A stretch of DNA of 64,000 bases from Bacteroidales bacterium (GTDB lineage: Bacteria; Bacteroidota; Bacteroidia; Bacteroidales; UBA932). Positions 53,811 to 63,197 of the stretch are shown here, in pieces. Within the stretch, counting starts at the first letter, position 1, and each line of letters starts with the position of its first letter. Made by a program: the position numbers and the translations under genes. The notes under the pieces were generated by a model. That model had not been told where the DNA came from. It was given only the letters and a program-made list of their open reading frames with translations, and did no database searches. The DNA lies in NCBI GenBank assembly GCA_024398125.1, contig JAKSJO010000005.1:1-64000 (forward strand), written 5' to 3'.

Positions 53811-56800
53811 ATGAAAAGACTCCTGTCTATAGCAATATTATTTTTTGCGGCTTTGGCGGCCTCCGGTGAGAATAAGCATCATTTCTACATGCATTATTCC
53901 CACACGGAGGGCCTGCCGGCCACAAACATCACCTCGTGCTGCCAGGACGATTTCAACCGTCTCTGGGTCGGTACCAGGGAAGGAGTCTATTTCTATTCCG
54001 GAGACGGCTTCATTCAGTTTCTCAACGAGGACTATCTTGCTGCCTGTGCTCCGAACATCGTAACCGTCATTACTGACAAGGATAACTGTGTGTGGATCGG
54101 GTCTACATCCGGCACCGGTTATTACGATGTAATCAATCAGACTTTTCATGGCATCGATGCCCTTGGAAAGTCACAGGTGAGTGACATAGACGTGACCGAG
54201 GACGGCACGGTTTGGATCACCTGCAACGACGGTCTCTGGAAATACATCAAGTCCGGAGACAGGCTGGAGAAGATCAAGGACACCGGATCTCTTTCTCCAA
54301 ACAAGACCTGTGTCATCGAAAACGATAACCTCGTCTTTACAGCTAACAACAGCTTCCTTTATGTGTACAACACGACCCTTGATAACCTCCGCGTCGTCAG
54401 GATGGAAGGGGAGAACCGCCAGTTCGGCTACATTGAATACATGGGCGGCTCAGACGTCATGGTGTCTGACGGCATAAAGAAAGTCTGCAGGATCGACATT
54501 TCACACGGTACGGAACAGGAAATAGTCGGTTCTGACATCCTCGAAAACAAGGCGGAAATCTATTCACTCATGTACCGCTCCGGACTCTGCTGGATCGGCA
54601 CTGCGTATGGCCTTGTCATTTATGATACTTCAAATGGAAACATAGAAAGGCAGTTCCCTGATGTCCTCGATGAAAACCTCATCGGAGGCGAGAGCATCAG
54701 ATGCCTTTTCACAGATAACACCGGCAGCGTATGGGCCGGTACCTATAATGGCGGCCTTCGAGGATGGGCTTCATACGAAGATGGCTTCGAACGTTTCGTT
54801 TCTGACGAGGGCCCTGGAAGCCTTGTTGGAAATTCAGTCCGTGCGATCTGCGAAGGATTGCATGGAGAGCTTTATCTTGGAACGGAGGAAGGCTATTTAA
54901 ACAGATACGATCCCGTCGCTGAAGTTTTCACCGACTATACGAACCGTTCACATATTCCTTACGGTACAGCCATAACCGATATGATCCGTGTCGGCAATAC
55001 CATCTTCATCGCCACATATGGAGAGGGTGTCTATGCCATGGACGCGAGGACCGGGACTCTTGTCAAGAACTATGCACTTGAATGCAATGATTGTCTCTCG
55101 ATGTACCGCACTCCATCAGGAACTTTGTATGTGTCGACCGGTGAAGGTCTGTTTGAATACGACAGTGTTCATGACAGGTTTGATATGGTCGATGCCGTAG
55201 GCCGCCGATTCGTTCATTGTCTGATCGAGGATACTCCAGGCCGTCTTATACTTGGCCTGTATGGCACGGGATTCGGGGTCCTTGACCTTGAGAACAAGTC
55301 ATTCAGGACTGAAGACGTATTCACAAAAGACTACATCATATCCAGCCTCTTCAAAGACTCTTTTGGCGCCATCTGGATGGCAACGTCCGGTGCCGGTCTC
55401 TATAGGGTCATTCTTTCCTCTCTCAAGGAGGGCAGCAAGGTCACGGACGTTGTATGTATCACGACAGCTCAGGGCATGCCTTCGAACACAGTGAGAAATA
55501 TGCTTGAGGATGACGGGAAGGTGCTGTGGATCACTACCAGTGATGGTCTTGTTGAAATGGATGCCAGATCATTCGCAATAAAGAAGACATATCTCCAGAA
55601 AGACAACGTCATTGGAAGCCAGTTCTCGTACTGCAAGGGCTACAAAGCATCTGACGGCAACTTCTATTTTGGAACATACAATGGACTTCTTGGTTTTGAC
55701 CCTGAGTATTTCCGTGAGATATTCAGGAATGCTCCATTGAAGATTACAGCTATCAGCATCCTGTCCGATCTTGGAAACAACCATCTCCAGAACCCTGAAG
55801 GCCATTTTGTCATCACAGAAGATTCGTTTACGATCAGGAAGAAAGATGCCGCTTACGTGAAAGTCTCATTCTCGCCGATGACATATGGCGATCCAAACAC
55901 ATCGAACTATGAGTGCAGGCTTTCTGCTGCCGGATTCAATAATGAATTCACAACTAACGAGAGAAGCCTGGCCTTTACGAACCTCCGTCCAGGCTCTTAT
56001 ACCTTTACCGTGAATTATCTTGGCAGTGAAGATCCTGCCACCGAGGCAAGTATCGATATCGTCATCAGGGCGAACTGGTACTACTCCATCGCAGCCAAGC
56101 TTTTCTATCTTTCTCTCATCTGTACTGTTCTCTGGCTGATCTACAGGTCAAGGAAACGTCGTGACCAGGAGGAAACCGCCCGGAAGAATGAACTTCTTGA
56201 GGCAAAGAAAGAGAAAGAAATCGTCCACGATAAGATGGAACTTCTTACCAATATTGCCCATGAGATCAGAACCCCTGTTTCGGTGATCCAGATTCTTATG
56301 GACAAGATAAGTTCTGTCGGAAAGCTTCCTGCCAGCATCTCAGGTGAGTTTGACTCAATGAAACTCAACATCGATAACCTGAAGAAGCTATGCAATGACC
56401 TTCTTGACTTCCGAAAACTGGAGAGTGGCCAGTCGATGCTTGTTTTCGCAGATGAAGATATCCAGCCTGTTTGTTTCAAGGTCGTCGATTCATTCACTAC
56501 CGCGGCGAAGAACAAAGGTATAAACCTGCAGGCATCAATTCCGGATACTCCGATAATGGTTCATTGTGATGACTCGGCAATCGAGAGCGTCCTTTGCAAT
56601 CTTATCGGCAACGCGATCAAGTATTGCAAGTCCAGCATAATTCTCAAGGTTATAGATGATGCCGAAATGGTTGTCCTCCGTGTCGAGAATGATGGTGACC
56701 GTATTTCCGAGAATGAAAAGGAAAATATTTTCAATGCCTTTTACCAGCTTGACAGCAACAAGGGAACAGGCAGCGGACTAGGCCTTACATATTCAAGGAA

Positions 56801-57725
56801 GATAGCAGAGATGCATTCTGGAAAGCTCTATCTTGATACTGATGTCAGGGATATGACATCCTTTGTGTTCGAAATCCCGAAGAGCAAGTCAGACAGCAAG
56901 GTTCCAGCCCAGGATGTCAGTGAGGAATCCATGTCAACGGTGGATATCGAGGTAAGGTCGATCGAAGATAATCCGGATACTACCATCCTTGTCGTCGAAG
57001 ACAACAAGCCGATGAGGGAACTGATCCGGGATGAACTTTCCAAGGATTATAATACTGTGGCGGCTGCAGACGGTCTGGAGGCGCTCAATATTGTCAAGGC
57101 CCAGAAGGTCGACCTTGTTGTCAGTGACATCATGATGCCAGGCATGGATGGCTGTCAGCTTTGCAATGCGATCAAGGAAGATATCGAGTTGAGCCATATT
57201 CCAGTCCTGTTGCTGACGGCTGCAGTCGGAATCGAAACTCATATACGCTCGCTCAAGTCCGGTGCTGATGCTTATATCGAAAAGCCGTTCAAGATGGACG
57301 TCCTCAAGGAGAACATCAATGCGCTGTTCCGTAACAGGGATATCCGCAACCGTCAGTTCTCGACCTCGCCATTGTCTCATTTGTCATGCTCGACAGTAAG
57401 CAAGGTTGAACAGGATTTCATCAACAAGCTTCATGACTATATCATCGAACACATCTCCGAGACTGAACTGACGATCGGAGTGCTTGCTGATGTGATGAAT
57501 GTGTCAAAGCCTACTCTTGCCAGAAAGATCAAGGCCGCTACAGGTCTTACCATGAACGAATATGTCAGACTCTGCCGTCTCAAACTGGCCGCGGAGATGC
57601 TGGCGGAGAACAGGTACAGAATAAATGAGGTCGCATATCTTGTAGGATATTCTTCTCCTTCGTATTTTGCACAATGTTTCCAGAAACAGTTCAACAAACT
57701 GCCTTCTGACTTTATCAAGAATTAG
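53811..57725 (+). CDS. Hybrid two-component system sensor/regulator of the xylan locus
   Basis: One-protein signalling system of 1304 residues spanning the inner membrane. After a signal peptide (about 1-20) come periplasmic two-component-propeller repeats (DDFNRLWVGTREGVYFY, DNTGSVWAGTYNGGLRGW and others, to about 660) and a Y_Y_Y domain (about 670-755). A membrane helix lies near 760-783. The histidine kinase has H817 in NIAHEIRTPVSVI, the N-box CNLIGNAIKYC and the G-box GTGSGLGLTYSRK. The receiver has D1106 in VVSDIMMPGMDG. An AraC-type DNA-binding domain ends the protein (VSKPTLARKIKAATGLTMNEY, in part). It should bind a xylan- or arabinan-derived oligosaccharide and activate the susC promoter. 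It has its own promoter. Confidence 0.95.
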   Translation: MKRLLSIAILFFAALAASGENKHHFYMHYSHTEGLPATNITSCCQDDFNRLWVGTREGVYFYSGDGFIQFLNEDYLAACAPNIVTVITDKDNCVWIGSTSGTGYYDVINQTFHGIDALGKSQVSDIDVTEDGTVWITCNDGLWKYIKSGDRLEKIKDTGSLSPNKTCVIENDNLVFTANNSFLYVYNTTLDNLRVVRMEGENRQFGYIEYMGGSDVMVSDGIKKVCRIDISHGTEQEIVGSDILENKAEIYSLMYRSGLCWIGTAYGLVIYDTSNGNIERQFPDVLDENLIGGESIRCLFTDNTGSVWAGTYNGGLRGWASYEDGFERFVSDEGPGSLVGNSVRAICEGLHGELYLGTEEGYLNRYDPVAEVFTDYTNRSHIPYGTAITDMIRVGNTIFIATYGEGVYAMDARTGTLVKNYALECNDCLSMYRTPSGTLYVSTGEGLFEYDSVHDRFDMVDAVGRRFVHCLIEDTPGRLILGLYGTGFGVLDLENKSFRTEDVFTKDYIISSLFKDSFGAIWMATSGAGLYRVILSSLKEGSKVTDVVCITTAQGMPSNTVRNMLEDDGKVLWITTSDGLVEMDARSFAIKKTYLQKDNVIGSQFSYCKGYKASDGNFYFGTYNGLLGFDPEYFREIFRNAPLKITAISILSDLGNNHLQNPEGHFVITEDSFTIRKKDAAYVKVSFSPMTYGDPNTSNYECRLSAAGFNNEFTTNERSLAFTNLRPGSYTFTVNYLGSEDPATEASIDIVIRANWYYSIAAKLFYLSLICTVLWLIYRSRKRRDQEETARKNELLEAKKEKEIVHDKMELLTNIAHEIRTPVSVIQILMDKISSVGKLPASISGEFDSMKLNIDNLKKLCNDLLDFRKLESGQSMLVFADEDIQPVCFKVVDSFTTAAKNKGINLQASIPDTPIMVHCDDSAIESVLCNLIGNAIKYCKSSIILKVIDDAEMVVLRVENDGDRISENEKENIFNAFYQLDSNKGTGSGLGLTYSRKIAEMHSGKLYLDTDVRDMTSFVFEIPKSKSDSKVPAQDVSEESMSTVDIEVRSIEDNPDTTILVVEDNKPMRELIRDELSKDYNTVAAADGLEALNIVKAQKVDLVVSDIMMPGMDGCQLCNAIKEDIELSHIPVLLLTAAVGIETHIRSLKSGADAYIEKPFKMDVLKENINALFRNRDIRNRQFSTSPLSHLSCSTVSKVEQDFINKLHDYIIEHISETELTIGVLADVMNVSKPTLARKIKAATGLTMNEYVRLCRLKLAAEMLAENRYRINEVAYLVGYSSPSYFAQCFQKQFNKLPSDFIKN

Positions 57726-57750
57726 TATTAACAATATAAACCTAAGAAAA

Positions 57751-58215
57751 ATGAAAGTAGTAATCGACTGCGACGACGCTGCAGTAAACCTGAAGAAGGT
57801 CATTGTTGCCCACCTCGAGAAGAAGGGTGTCGAAGTGACCGATCTTGACTATTATGGATCTCATCCTGGAGCATACTATCCTGAAATCGGATACAACCTC
57901 GCTCTCAAGATCCAGGACGGCTCATTCGAAAGAGGAATCCTTATCTGCGGAACCGGCCTCGGTATGGCAATGATCGCAAACAAGGTAGAAGGCGTATATG
58001 CCGGTGTATGCCATGACGTATTCTCGGCTGAGCGTCTCCGCAAGAGCAATGATGCCCAGATCCTTACCATGGGTGAGCGTGTCATCGGACCTGAACTCGC
58101 AAAGACAATCGTTGACGCATGGCTCGTATCAGAGTTCCAGGGCGGCGGTTCACAGCCGAAGGTTGACCAGATGCGTCAGCTCGAGAAGCAGTCTTTCCAT
58201 CCAGAATCAAAGTAA
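57751..58215 (+). CDS. RpiB/LacA/LacB-family sugar-phosphate isomerase
   Basis: Cytoplasmic aldose-ketose phosphate isomerase of 154 residues. The start at 57751 (MKVVIDCDDAAVNLKK) matches the family; the upstream in-frame Met lies inside the regulator gene. The catalytic Cys is C66 in ILICGTGLGMAMIANK, with H88 in GVCHDVFSAERLRKSNDA and the LTMGERVIG motif. Ribose-5-phosphate is the textbook substrate, but homologues also act on allose-, galactose- and tetrulose-phosphates (for example D-erythrulose-4-phosphate isomerases). Here it leads an operon with DhaK and DhaL (19-base gap), which favours a ketose-phosphate made by that kinase. It follows the regulator by 25 bases with no obvious promoter between. 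Confidence 0.85.
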   Translation: MKVVIDCDDAAVNLKKVIVAHLEKKGVEVTDLDYYGSHPGAYYPEIGYNLALKIQDGSFERGILICGTGLGMAMIANKVEGVYAGVCHDVFSAERLRKSNDAQILTMGERVIGPELAKTIVDAWLVSEFQGGGSQPKVDQMRQLEKQSFHPESK

Positions 58216-58234
58216 CTAAAACAACCATATAACC

Positions 58235-59236
58235 ATGCAGAAAATCATCAACAATCCTGATTACGTCGTTGACGAGATGCTCGAAGGCTTCGTCAAGGCG
58301 CACAAGAATCTCATTTCTCCAACCGAGAACGAAAGAGTACTTAAATACAAGAATGCTCCTGTAGAGGGCAAGGTAGGTGTAGTTACCGGTGGCGGTTCAG
58401 GCCACAAGCCAGCATTCATCGGCTACATCGGAAAGAATATGGTTGACGCTGTCGCAGTAGGCGAGCTTTTCTCTTCTCCATCTGCAGCAATGTTCTATGA
58501 TGCCATCCGCGAGGCTGACTCAGGAAAGGGTGTGGCTGTTCTTTACGGAAACTACGCCGGCGACAACATGAACGTTGCCATGGCAATGGAACTCGCAGAG
58601 GAAGACGGCATCAAGGTAGGCAAGGTTGTCGCAAACGACGACGTTCCTTCAGCTCCAAATACCGACCTCGCCAAGAGACGCGGCGTGGCAGGAGAGATTC
58701 TCATGTGGAAGTGCGGTGGTGCAAAGGCATCAATGGGCGGCAGCCTCGATGAGGTGCTTGCAGTTGCCCAGAAGGCTATCGACAACACCCGCAGTATGGG
58801 TGTCGGCCTCAGCCCTTGCACCCTTCCTGCAGTAGGTCACCCTAACTTTACCATCGAGCCAGGTATGATGGAGGTAGGTATCGGTCATCACGGTGAGCCA
58901 GGTATCGAGGTTGCTCCGCTCGAGACTGCACAGCAGATCGCCGAGCGTATGTGCAACGTGATCCTTCCGGACAAGCCGTTCGAGGCAGGTGACGAGGTTG
59001 TTGTACTCATCTCAGGTCTCGGTTCAACCCCACTCCTCGAGCTCTACATCCTCTACAATGAGGTTGAGAAGATCATGGCAGAGAAAGGCATCAAGGTATA
59101 CCGCTCATTCGTCGGCAACTACTTCACATCTCTCGAGATGGCCGGTGCAACCCTTTCAGTCATGAAGGTAGACGACGAGCTCAAGGCCTGCATCGACTAC
59201 GAGGCTGAATCAACCGCTCTTACCGTAACCAAGTAA
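58235..59236 (+). CDS. dhaK: Dihydroxyacetone kinase-type substrate subunit DhaK
   Basis: Substrate-binding subunit of a two-protein ketose kinase, 333 residues. The residue that holds the ketone covalently is present as H219 (GIGHHGEPGIEV), as are H57 (TGGGSGHKPAFIGY) and D110 (YGNYAGDNMNV) of the active site. Other family blocks are NDDVPSAPN and RRGVAGEILMWK. Homologues phosphorylate dihydroxyacetone or short ketoses such as erythrulose, so the true substrate is open. DhaL follows after 11 bases. No DhaM is present, so ATP rather than phosphoenolpyruvate is the likely donor. Confidence 0.9.
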   Translation: MQKIINNPDYVVDEMLEGFVKAHKNLISPTENERVLKYKNAPVEGKVGVVTGGGSGHKPAFIGYIGKNMVDAVAVGELFSSPSAAMFYDAIREADSGKGVAVLYGNYAGDNMNVAMAMELAEEDGIKVGKVVANDDVPSAPNTDLAKRRGVAGEILMWKCGGAKASMGGSLDEVLAVAQKAIDNTRSMGVGLSPCTLPAVGHPNFTIEPGMMEVGIGHHGEPGIEVAPLETAQQIAERMCNVILPDKPFEAGDEVVVLISGLGSTPLLELYILYNEVEKIMAEKGIKVYRSFVGNYFTSLEMAGATLSVMKVDDELKACIDYEAESTALTVTK

Positions 59237-59247
59237 TTCCCGTAAAG

Positions 59248-59892
59248 ATGAAAAAGTTCACACAGGACGCAGGCAGCGTCATCGTAGATAATCTTATCCT
59301 TGCAATCCAGGAGAACAAGCAGTACCTCAGCGACATCGACGGCGCTATCGGTGACGGCGACCACGGCATCAACATGAACAAGGGATTCACCCTTTGCCGT
59401 GAGGCTCTCGACAAGGAACCAGGAAACCTCGCTTACAGCATAAAGACCCTTGGCCGCATCCTCATGGTCAAGATCGGCGGCTCCATGGGCCCTCTCTACG
59501 GAAAGCTCTTCACATCTTTCGCCAAGGCTATCGAGCCAAAGGAGGAAATCGGCAAGGAGGAGTACCTCGAAGGTCTCCAGGCTGCACTCGCAGGTATCCG
59601 CGCCATCTCTCCTGCCCAGGTGGGTGACAAGACCCTCATGGATGTTCTTATCCCTTCTGTCGAGACTTTCGAGAAGTCAGTGGCAGCCGGAAAGTCATTC
59701 GAGGAGTGTCTCGACGACCTTTGCGCTGCAGCTGAGGCTGGCCGTGACAGCACCATCGACATGGTTGCCAAGCTCGGTCGCTCAAGCCGCCTCGGCGAGA
59801 GATCGCGTGGTGTGATGGACGCAGGCTCGGCATCTTGCTGCCTCATCCTCTGCACCATGGCAAAGACTGCCAAGACACTCATCGGAGCATAA
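59248..59892 (+). CDS. dhaL: Dihydroxyacetone kinase-type ADP-binding subunit DhaL
   Basis: Nucleotide-carrying partner of DhaK, 214 residues, all-helical. The Mg-nucleotide aspartates D31, D36 and D38 lie in DIDGAIGDGDHG. Family blocks GGSMGPLYGKLF near 73-84, GDKTLMDVLIPSVE near 127-140 and SRRLGERSRG-like SRLGERSRGVMDAGSAS near 181-197 are conserved. It transfers the gamma-phosphate of ATP to the ketose bound by DhaK in the cytoplasm. It lies between dhaK and the GntP permease with short gaps, supporting one transcript. Confidence 0.9.
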   Translation: MKKFTQDAGSVIVDNLILAIQENKQYLSDIDGAIGDGDHGINMNKGFTLCREALDKEPGNLAYSIKTLGRILMVKIGGSMGPLYGKLFTSFAKAIEPKEEIGKEEYLEGLQAALAGIRAISPAQVGDKTLMDVLIPSVETFEKSVAAGKSFEECLDDLCAAAEAGRDSTIDMVAKLGRSSRLGERSRGVMDAGSASCCLILCTMAKTAKTLIGA

Positions 59893-59910
59893 ACCTAATC
59901 GCAAGCTGTC

Positions 59911-61245
59911 ATGCTGATCATACTGCTACTCCTTGCGATCGCTTTCATCGTCGTATCAACGACGAAACTCAAGCTGCATCCATTCCTAGCATTGATCATC
60001 GCGGCAATCGCGTTCGGTCTCTGCTCAGGAGTGAAGCTTGATGCCATCATCAAGTCAGTCAACAACGGCTTCGGCAACACCGTCGGTTCTGTCGGAATCG
60101 TCATTGTCATCGGATGCATCATCGGAGCCTTCCTGGAAGAATCTGGCGGTGCATACGTCATGGCCAGAAGCCTCCTTCGCGTAACTGGCGAGAAGCATGT
60201 GCCTTTTGCCATGCTCATTCTCGGCTACTTCATCTCGATTCCTGTCTATGCTGACTCCGGATTCGTCATCCTGACCCCGCTGAACAGGGCACTGACCAAA
60301 AAGGCCGGACTGTCCCTTGCCAGCACTGCGTGTGCACTCGGTATCGGTCTGACCCTGACCCACTGTCTCGTTCCTCCTACCCCAGGCCCTATTGCAGCCG
60401 CGGGTGAGATGGGCGCAGACCTCGGTCTTGTGATCCTTACCGGCGTGATGGCCAGCATCCCGGCAATCCTCGTGGCTTGGCTTTTCGTGACCCGCTGGGC
60501 TTCACGAATCCACATCGATCCTAATCCACAGGAAGATGAGGCTGCCATCAATGCAAAGATGGCTTCCGCTCCATCGGCAGCCAAGTCGTTCATCCCTGTC
60601 ATCGTTCCTCTCGTGCTGATCGTGCTCAAGTCTGTTTCGGCTTTCCCTACAGCACCATTCGGTGACGGGGCATTCGCAACGGTCATCGGTTTCATCGGTG
60701 AGCCTGTCGTGGCGCTTCTTCTCGGTATGTTCATCGCCTTCACGCTTCCCAAGAAGTTCGACACTGAGATGCTTTCGACCACAGGTTGGGTAGGCAAGGC
60801 TCTCGGCGAGGCTGCAAAGATCATCATGATTACAGCTGCCGGTGGAGCATTCGGAATGATTCTCCGCGATGCGGGCATTGCAAACGTTCTTGGTGACGCG
60901 CTCAAGGACTTCAACCTCGGCATCTGGCTGCCGTTCATCATTGCGGCATCCCTCAAGACTGCTCAGGGCTCTTCTACAGTCGCCATCATCACCACCGCCG
61001 CGATAATCTCGCCGATGATGGACGTGCTTGGTTTCGTGTCTCCAATGGAGAAGGCGCTGGCTGTGTCTGCTTTGTGCTCGGGAGCAATGGTTGTGTCTCA
61101 TGTCAATGACAGTTTCTTCTGGGTGGAGACCCAGATGTCCGACATGACGATCAAGACCGGCTACAAGCTTCACACACTTGGAACCCTTATCTGCGGTCTC
61201 ACCTCGATGATCACAGTTTGGTTCGTCTACACTGTATTCTGTTAA
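59911..61245 (+). CDS. GntP-family permease (gluconate/sugar-acid importer)
   Basis: Inner-membrane symporter of 444 residues with 12-14 hydrophobic helices. GntP features include LHPFLALIIAAIAFGLCSG near 22-40, GFGNTVGSVGIVIVIGCIIG near 53-72, YFISIPVYADSGFVIL and the helix-8/9 segment LTHCLVPPTPGPIAAAG. The family takes up gluconate, idonate, glycerate and related hydroxy acids. As the only transporter of this operon it points to a short sugar acid or similar polar compound as the starting substrate, to be converted by the GarR-like reductase and the kinase. It starts 18 bases after dhaL. Confidence 0.88.
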   Translation: MLIILLLLAIAFIVVSTTKLKLHPFLALIIAAIAFGLCSGVKLDAIIKSVNNGFGNTVGSVGIVIVIGCIIGAFLEESGGAYVMARSLLRVTGEKHVPFAMLILGYFISIPVYADSGFVILTPLNRALTKKAGLSLASTACALGIGLTLTHCLVPPTPGPIAAAGEMGADLGLVILTGVMASIPAILVAWLFVTRWASRIHIDPNPQEDEAAINAKMASAPSAAKSFIPVIVPLVLIVLKSVSAFPTAPFGDGAFATVIGFIGEPVVALLLGMFIAFTLPKKFDTEMLSTTGWVGKALGEAAKIIMITAAGGAFGMILRDAGIANVLGDALKDFNLGIWLPFIIAASLKTAQGSSTVAIITTAAIISPMMDVLGFVSPMEKALAVSALCSGAMVVSHVNDSFFWVETQMSDMTIKTGYKLHTLGTLICGLTSMITVWFVYTVFC

Positions 61246-61257
61246 TAAAACATAGAA

Positions 61258-62256
61258 ATGCAAAAGAAAACAATTCTCAATATAGAGACTGTCTACACCG
61301 CAAACGAGTTTGCCGCAAACGGCAAGACCTGTGTGGCAGGTGGTTCAGAGACCACACCGGCAGTCTATCTCCATGACCTCGCAGCCGGTACATCGGAGCT
61401 CGTTGCCGACTGTCCTGGCGGAGTCATGAGCTTCGTGCCTGTCCCAGGCATCAAGGATCAGTTCTATTCTGTACAGGGCCTTTTCCCTGGCTTCATCGGC
61501 TTCGAGGCCGGCATCTACAGACATGCAAAGGTCGATGGTGCATGGAAAACCGAAAAGGTGATCGAGCTTCCTTTCGCACATCGCTGCGACGTCATCGAAA
61601 AGGACGGCGTCTGCTATCTCTTCGCTGCTTCATGCAGCAAGTACAAGGTTGATCCTGCAGACTGGAGCAAGCAGGGCGAAGTGCTCGTTGCACGCGTTGA
61701 CGAGAACGGTCTCGCAGAGGAGCCGAAGGTCATCTTCACACTTGGCCGCAACCATGGCATGCTCAAGGCCAAGGTCAACGGCGAGGACATGATCTTCGTA
61801 TCAGGTGAGCAGGGAATCTTCTACTTCGACATGAATGACGGCTGCAAGCCTGTCCAGATATTCGACAAGGAGGTAAGTGAGTTCGGTCTCCTTGACATGG
61901 ATGGTGACGGTGTGGAGGAACTTGTTGCAATCGAGCCTTTCCACGGCCACATGCTCAACCTCTACAAGCGCAATGGCGAAGCCTGGGAACTCAAGTTTAC
62001 CGACGAGCTTTCATTCGGCCACGGTCTCAGCTGCGGCATGTTCAACGGAGAACCTATCTTCGTGGTCGGCAACCGTCGCGGACCTCTCACCCTTGTGAAA
62101 TACAGCCCAAAGAACATAGCAGAAGGCATCGTAGAAAAGGAAATCCTCGAAGAGGAATGCGGTCCAACCCAGACCCAGGTATTCAACTTCGAAGGAACAG
62201 ACTATATCCTCAGCGCTAATCAGCTCAAGAAGGAAGTCACACTTTACAGCAAATAA
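61258..62256 (+). CDS. Unrecognised cytoplasmic beta-propeller-like protein of the DhaKL operon
   Basis: Soluble protein of 332 residues with no signal peptide or membrane segment. It is beta-rich with repeated blade-like units. An FG-GAP/VCBS-like calcium-site motif is visible in LLDMDGDGVEELVAIEPFHG (about 204-223), and other repeats are IFTLGRNHGMLKAKVNGEDM (about 160-179) and ELSFGHGLSCGMFNGEPIF. Conserved-looking His residues (FAHRCDV, GRNHGM, PFHGHM, FGHGLS) could form a metal site as in lactonases or sugar epimerases of propeller fold; that is inference. I cannot assign a named family. It lies 12 bases after the permease and 16 before garR, so it is very likely part of the same pathway. 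Confidence 0.65.
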   Translation: MQKKTILNIETVYTANEFAANGKTCVAGGSETTPAVYLHDLAAGTSELVADCPGGVMSFVPVPGIKDQFYSVQGLFPGFIGFEAGIYRHAKVDGAWKTEKVIELPFAHRCDVIEKDGVCYLFAASCSKYKVDPADWSKQGEVLVARVDENGLAEEPKVIFTLGRNHGMLKAKVNGEDMIFVSGEQGIFYFDMNDGCKPVQIFDKEVSEFGLLDMDGDGVEELVAIEPFHGHMLNLYKRNGEAWELKFTDELSFGHGLSCGMFNGEPIFVVGNRRGPLTLVKYSPKNIAEGIVEKEILEEECGPTQTQVFNFEGTDYILSANQLKKEVTLYSK

Positions 62257-62272
62257 CAAAAGATTCATAAAA

Positions 62273-63178
62273 ATGGACAACAAGTCAAAAAAGATTGGTT
62301 TGGTAGGTCTCGGCGTCATGGGCAAGCCTATGGCAAAGAACCTCGTCAAGAATGGCTTCTCACTCATCGTATTCGATATCAAGCCAGAGCCCGTACAGGA
62401 GCTCGTAGAGCTTGGAGCAGAGAAGCGTGATACACCGGCAGCTCTTGCTGCCGATGCAGACATCATCATCACCATGCTTCCAAACTCGCCGCATGTAAAG
62501 GCAGTTGTAGCAGGGGAGAACGGTATCCTCGAAGGCATCAAGCCAGGCTCAGTCTACATCGACATGAGCTCGGTTTCTCCAATCGTCTCAAAGGAGCTCT
62601 GCGAGATGATGGCAGAAAAGGGTGTCGAGATGCTTGACGCTCCTGTAAGCGGAGGTGAGCCTAAGGCTATCGATGGAACCATGTCAATCATGGTCGGTGG
62701 CAAGCAGGAAGTATTCGACGCCATGGATGACGTATTCCACGCAATGGGTCATGACGTTACCCTCGTGGGCGAGATCGGCAGCGGAAATGTCTGCAAGCTC
62801 GCAAATCAGATCATGGTAGCTCTCCACCTCGCAGCTGTAGGTGAGGCTATGGTATTCGCAGAGAAGGCAGGAGCCGATCCTGAGAAGGTATACCAGGCTA
62901 TCCGTGGCGGTCTTGCAGGTTCAACAGTCCTTGATGCAAAGATGGACCGTATCCTCGACCGCAACTTCAAGCCGGGCGGCCCTATCTGGATGCACACCAA
63001 GGATATGCTCAACGTACGTGACGCAGCCCTCGCATGCGATGCACCTATTCCACTTTCAACCATGGTGCTCGAGGCCTTCAAGGCATGCAAGTGCGACGGC
63101 CATGTAAATGATGACCACTGCGGCATCATCCAGTATTGGGAGAAGCTTGCAAACGTGACCGTGAAGAGAAGATCATAA
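62273..63178 (+). CDS. garR: Tartronate semialdehyde reductase-like beta-hydroxyacid dehydrogenase
   Basis: NAD(P)-dependent dehydrogenase of 301 residues. The Rossmann motif GLVGLGVMGKPMAKNL opens the protein, and the substrate motif DAPVSGGEPKAIDGTMS lies at 122-138. The catalytic lysine is K175 in GSGNVCKLANQIM, followed by YQAIRGGLAGSTVLDAK. These blocks match E. coli GarR/GlxR almost exactly, so reduction of 2-hydroxy-3-oxopropionate to D-glycerate is the best guess; related enzymes oxidise L-threonate or 3-hydroxyisobutyrate. It is the last gene of the DhaKL operon, followed by a terminator. In this setting it may act in the oxidative direction on an acid brought in by the GntP permease. 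Confidence 0.83.
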   Translation: MDNKSKKIGLVGLGVMGKPMAKNLVKNGFSLIVFDIKPEPVQELVELGAEKRDTPAALAADADIIITMLPNSPHVKAVVAGENGILEGIKPGSVYIDMSSVSPIVSKELCEMMAEKGVEMLDAPVSGGEPKAIDGTMSIMVGGKQEVFDAMDDVFHAMGHDVTLVGEIGSGNVCKLANQIMVALHLAAVGEAMVFAEKAGADPEKVYQAIRGGLAGSTVLDAKMDRILDRNFKPGGPIWMHTKDMLNVRDAALACDAPIPLSTMVLEAFKACKCDGHVNDDHCGIIQYWEKLANVTVKRRS

Positions 63179-63197
63179 ACATTCAACATATTTTTTT

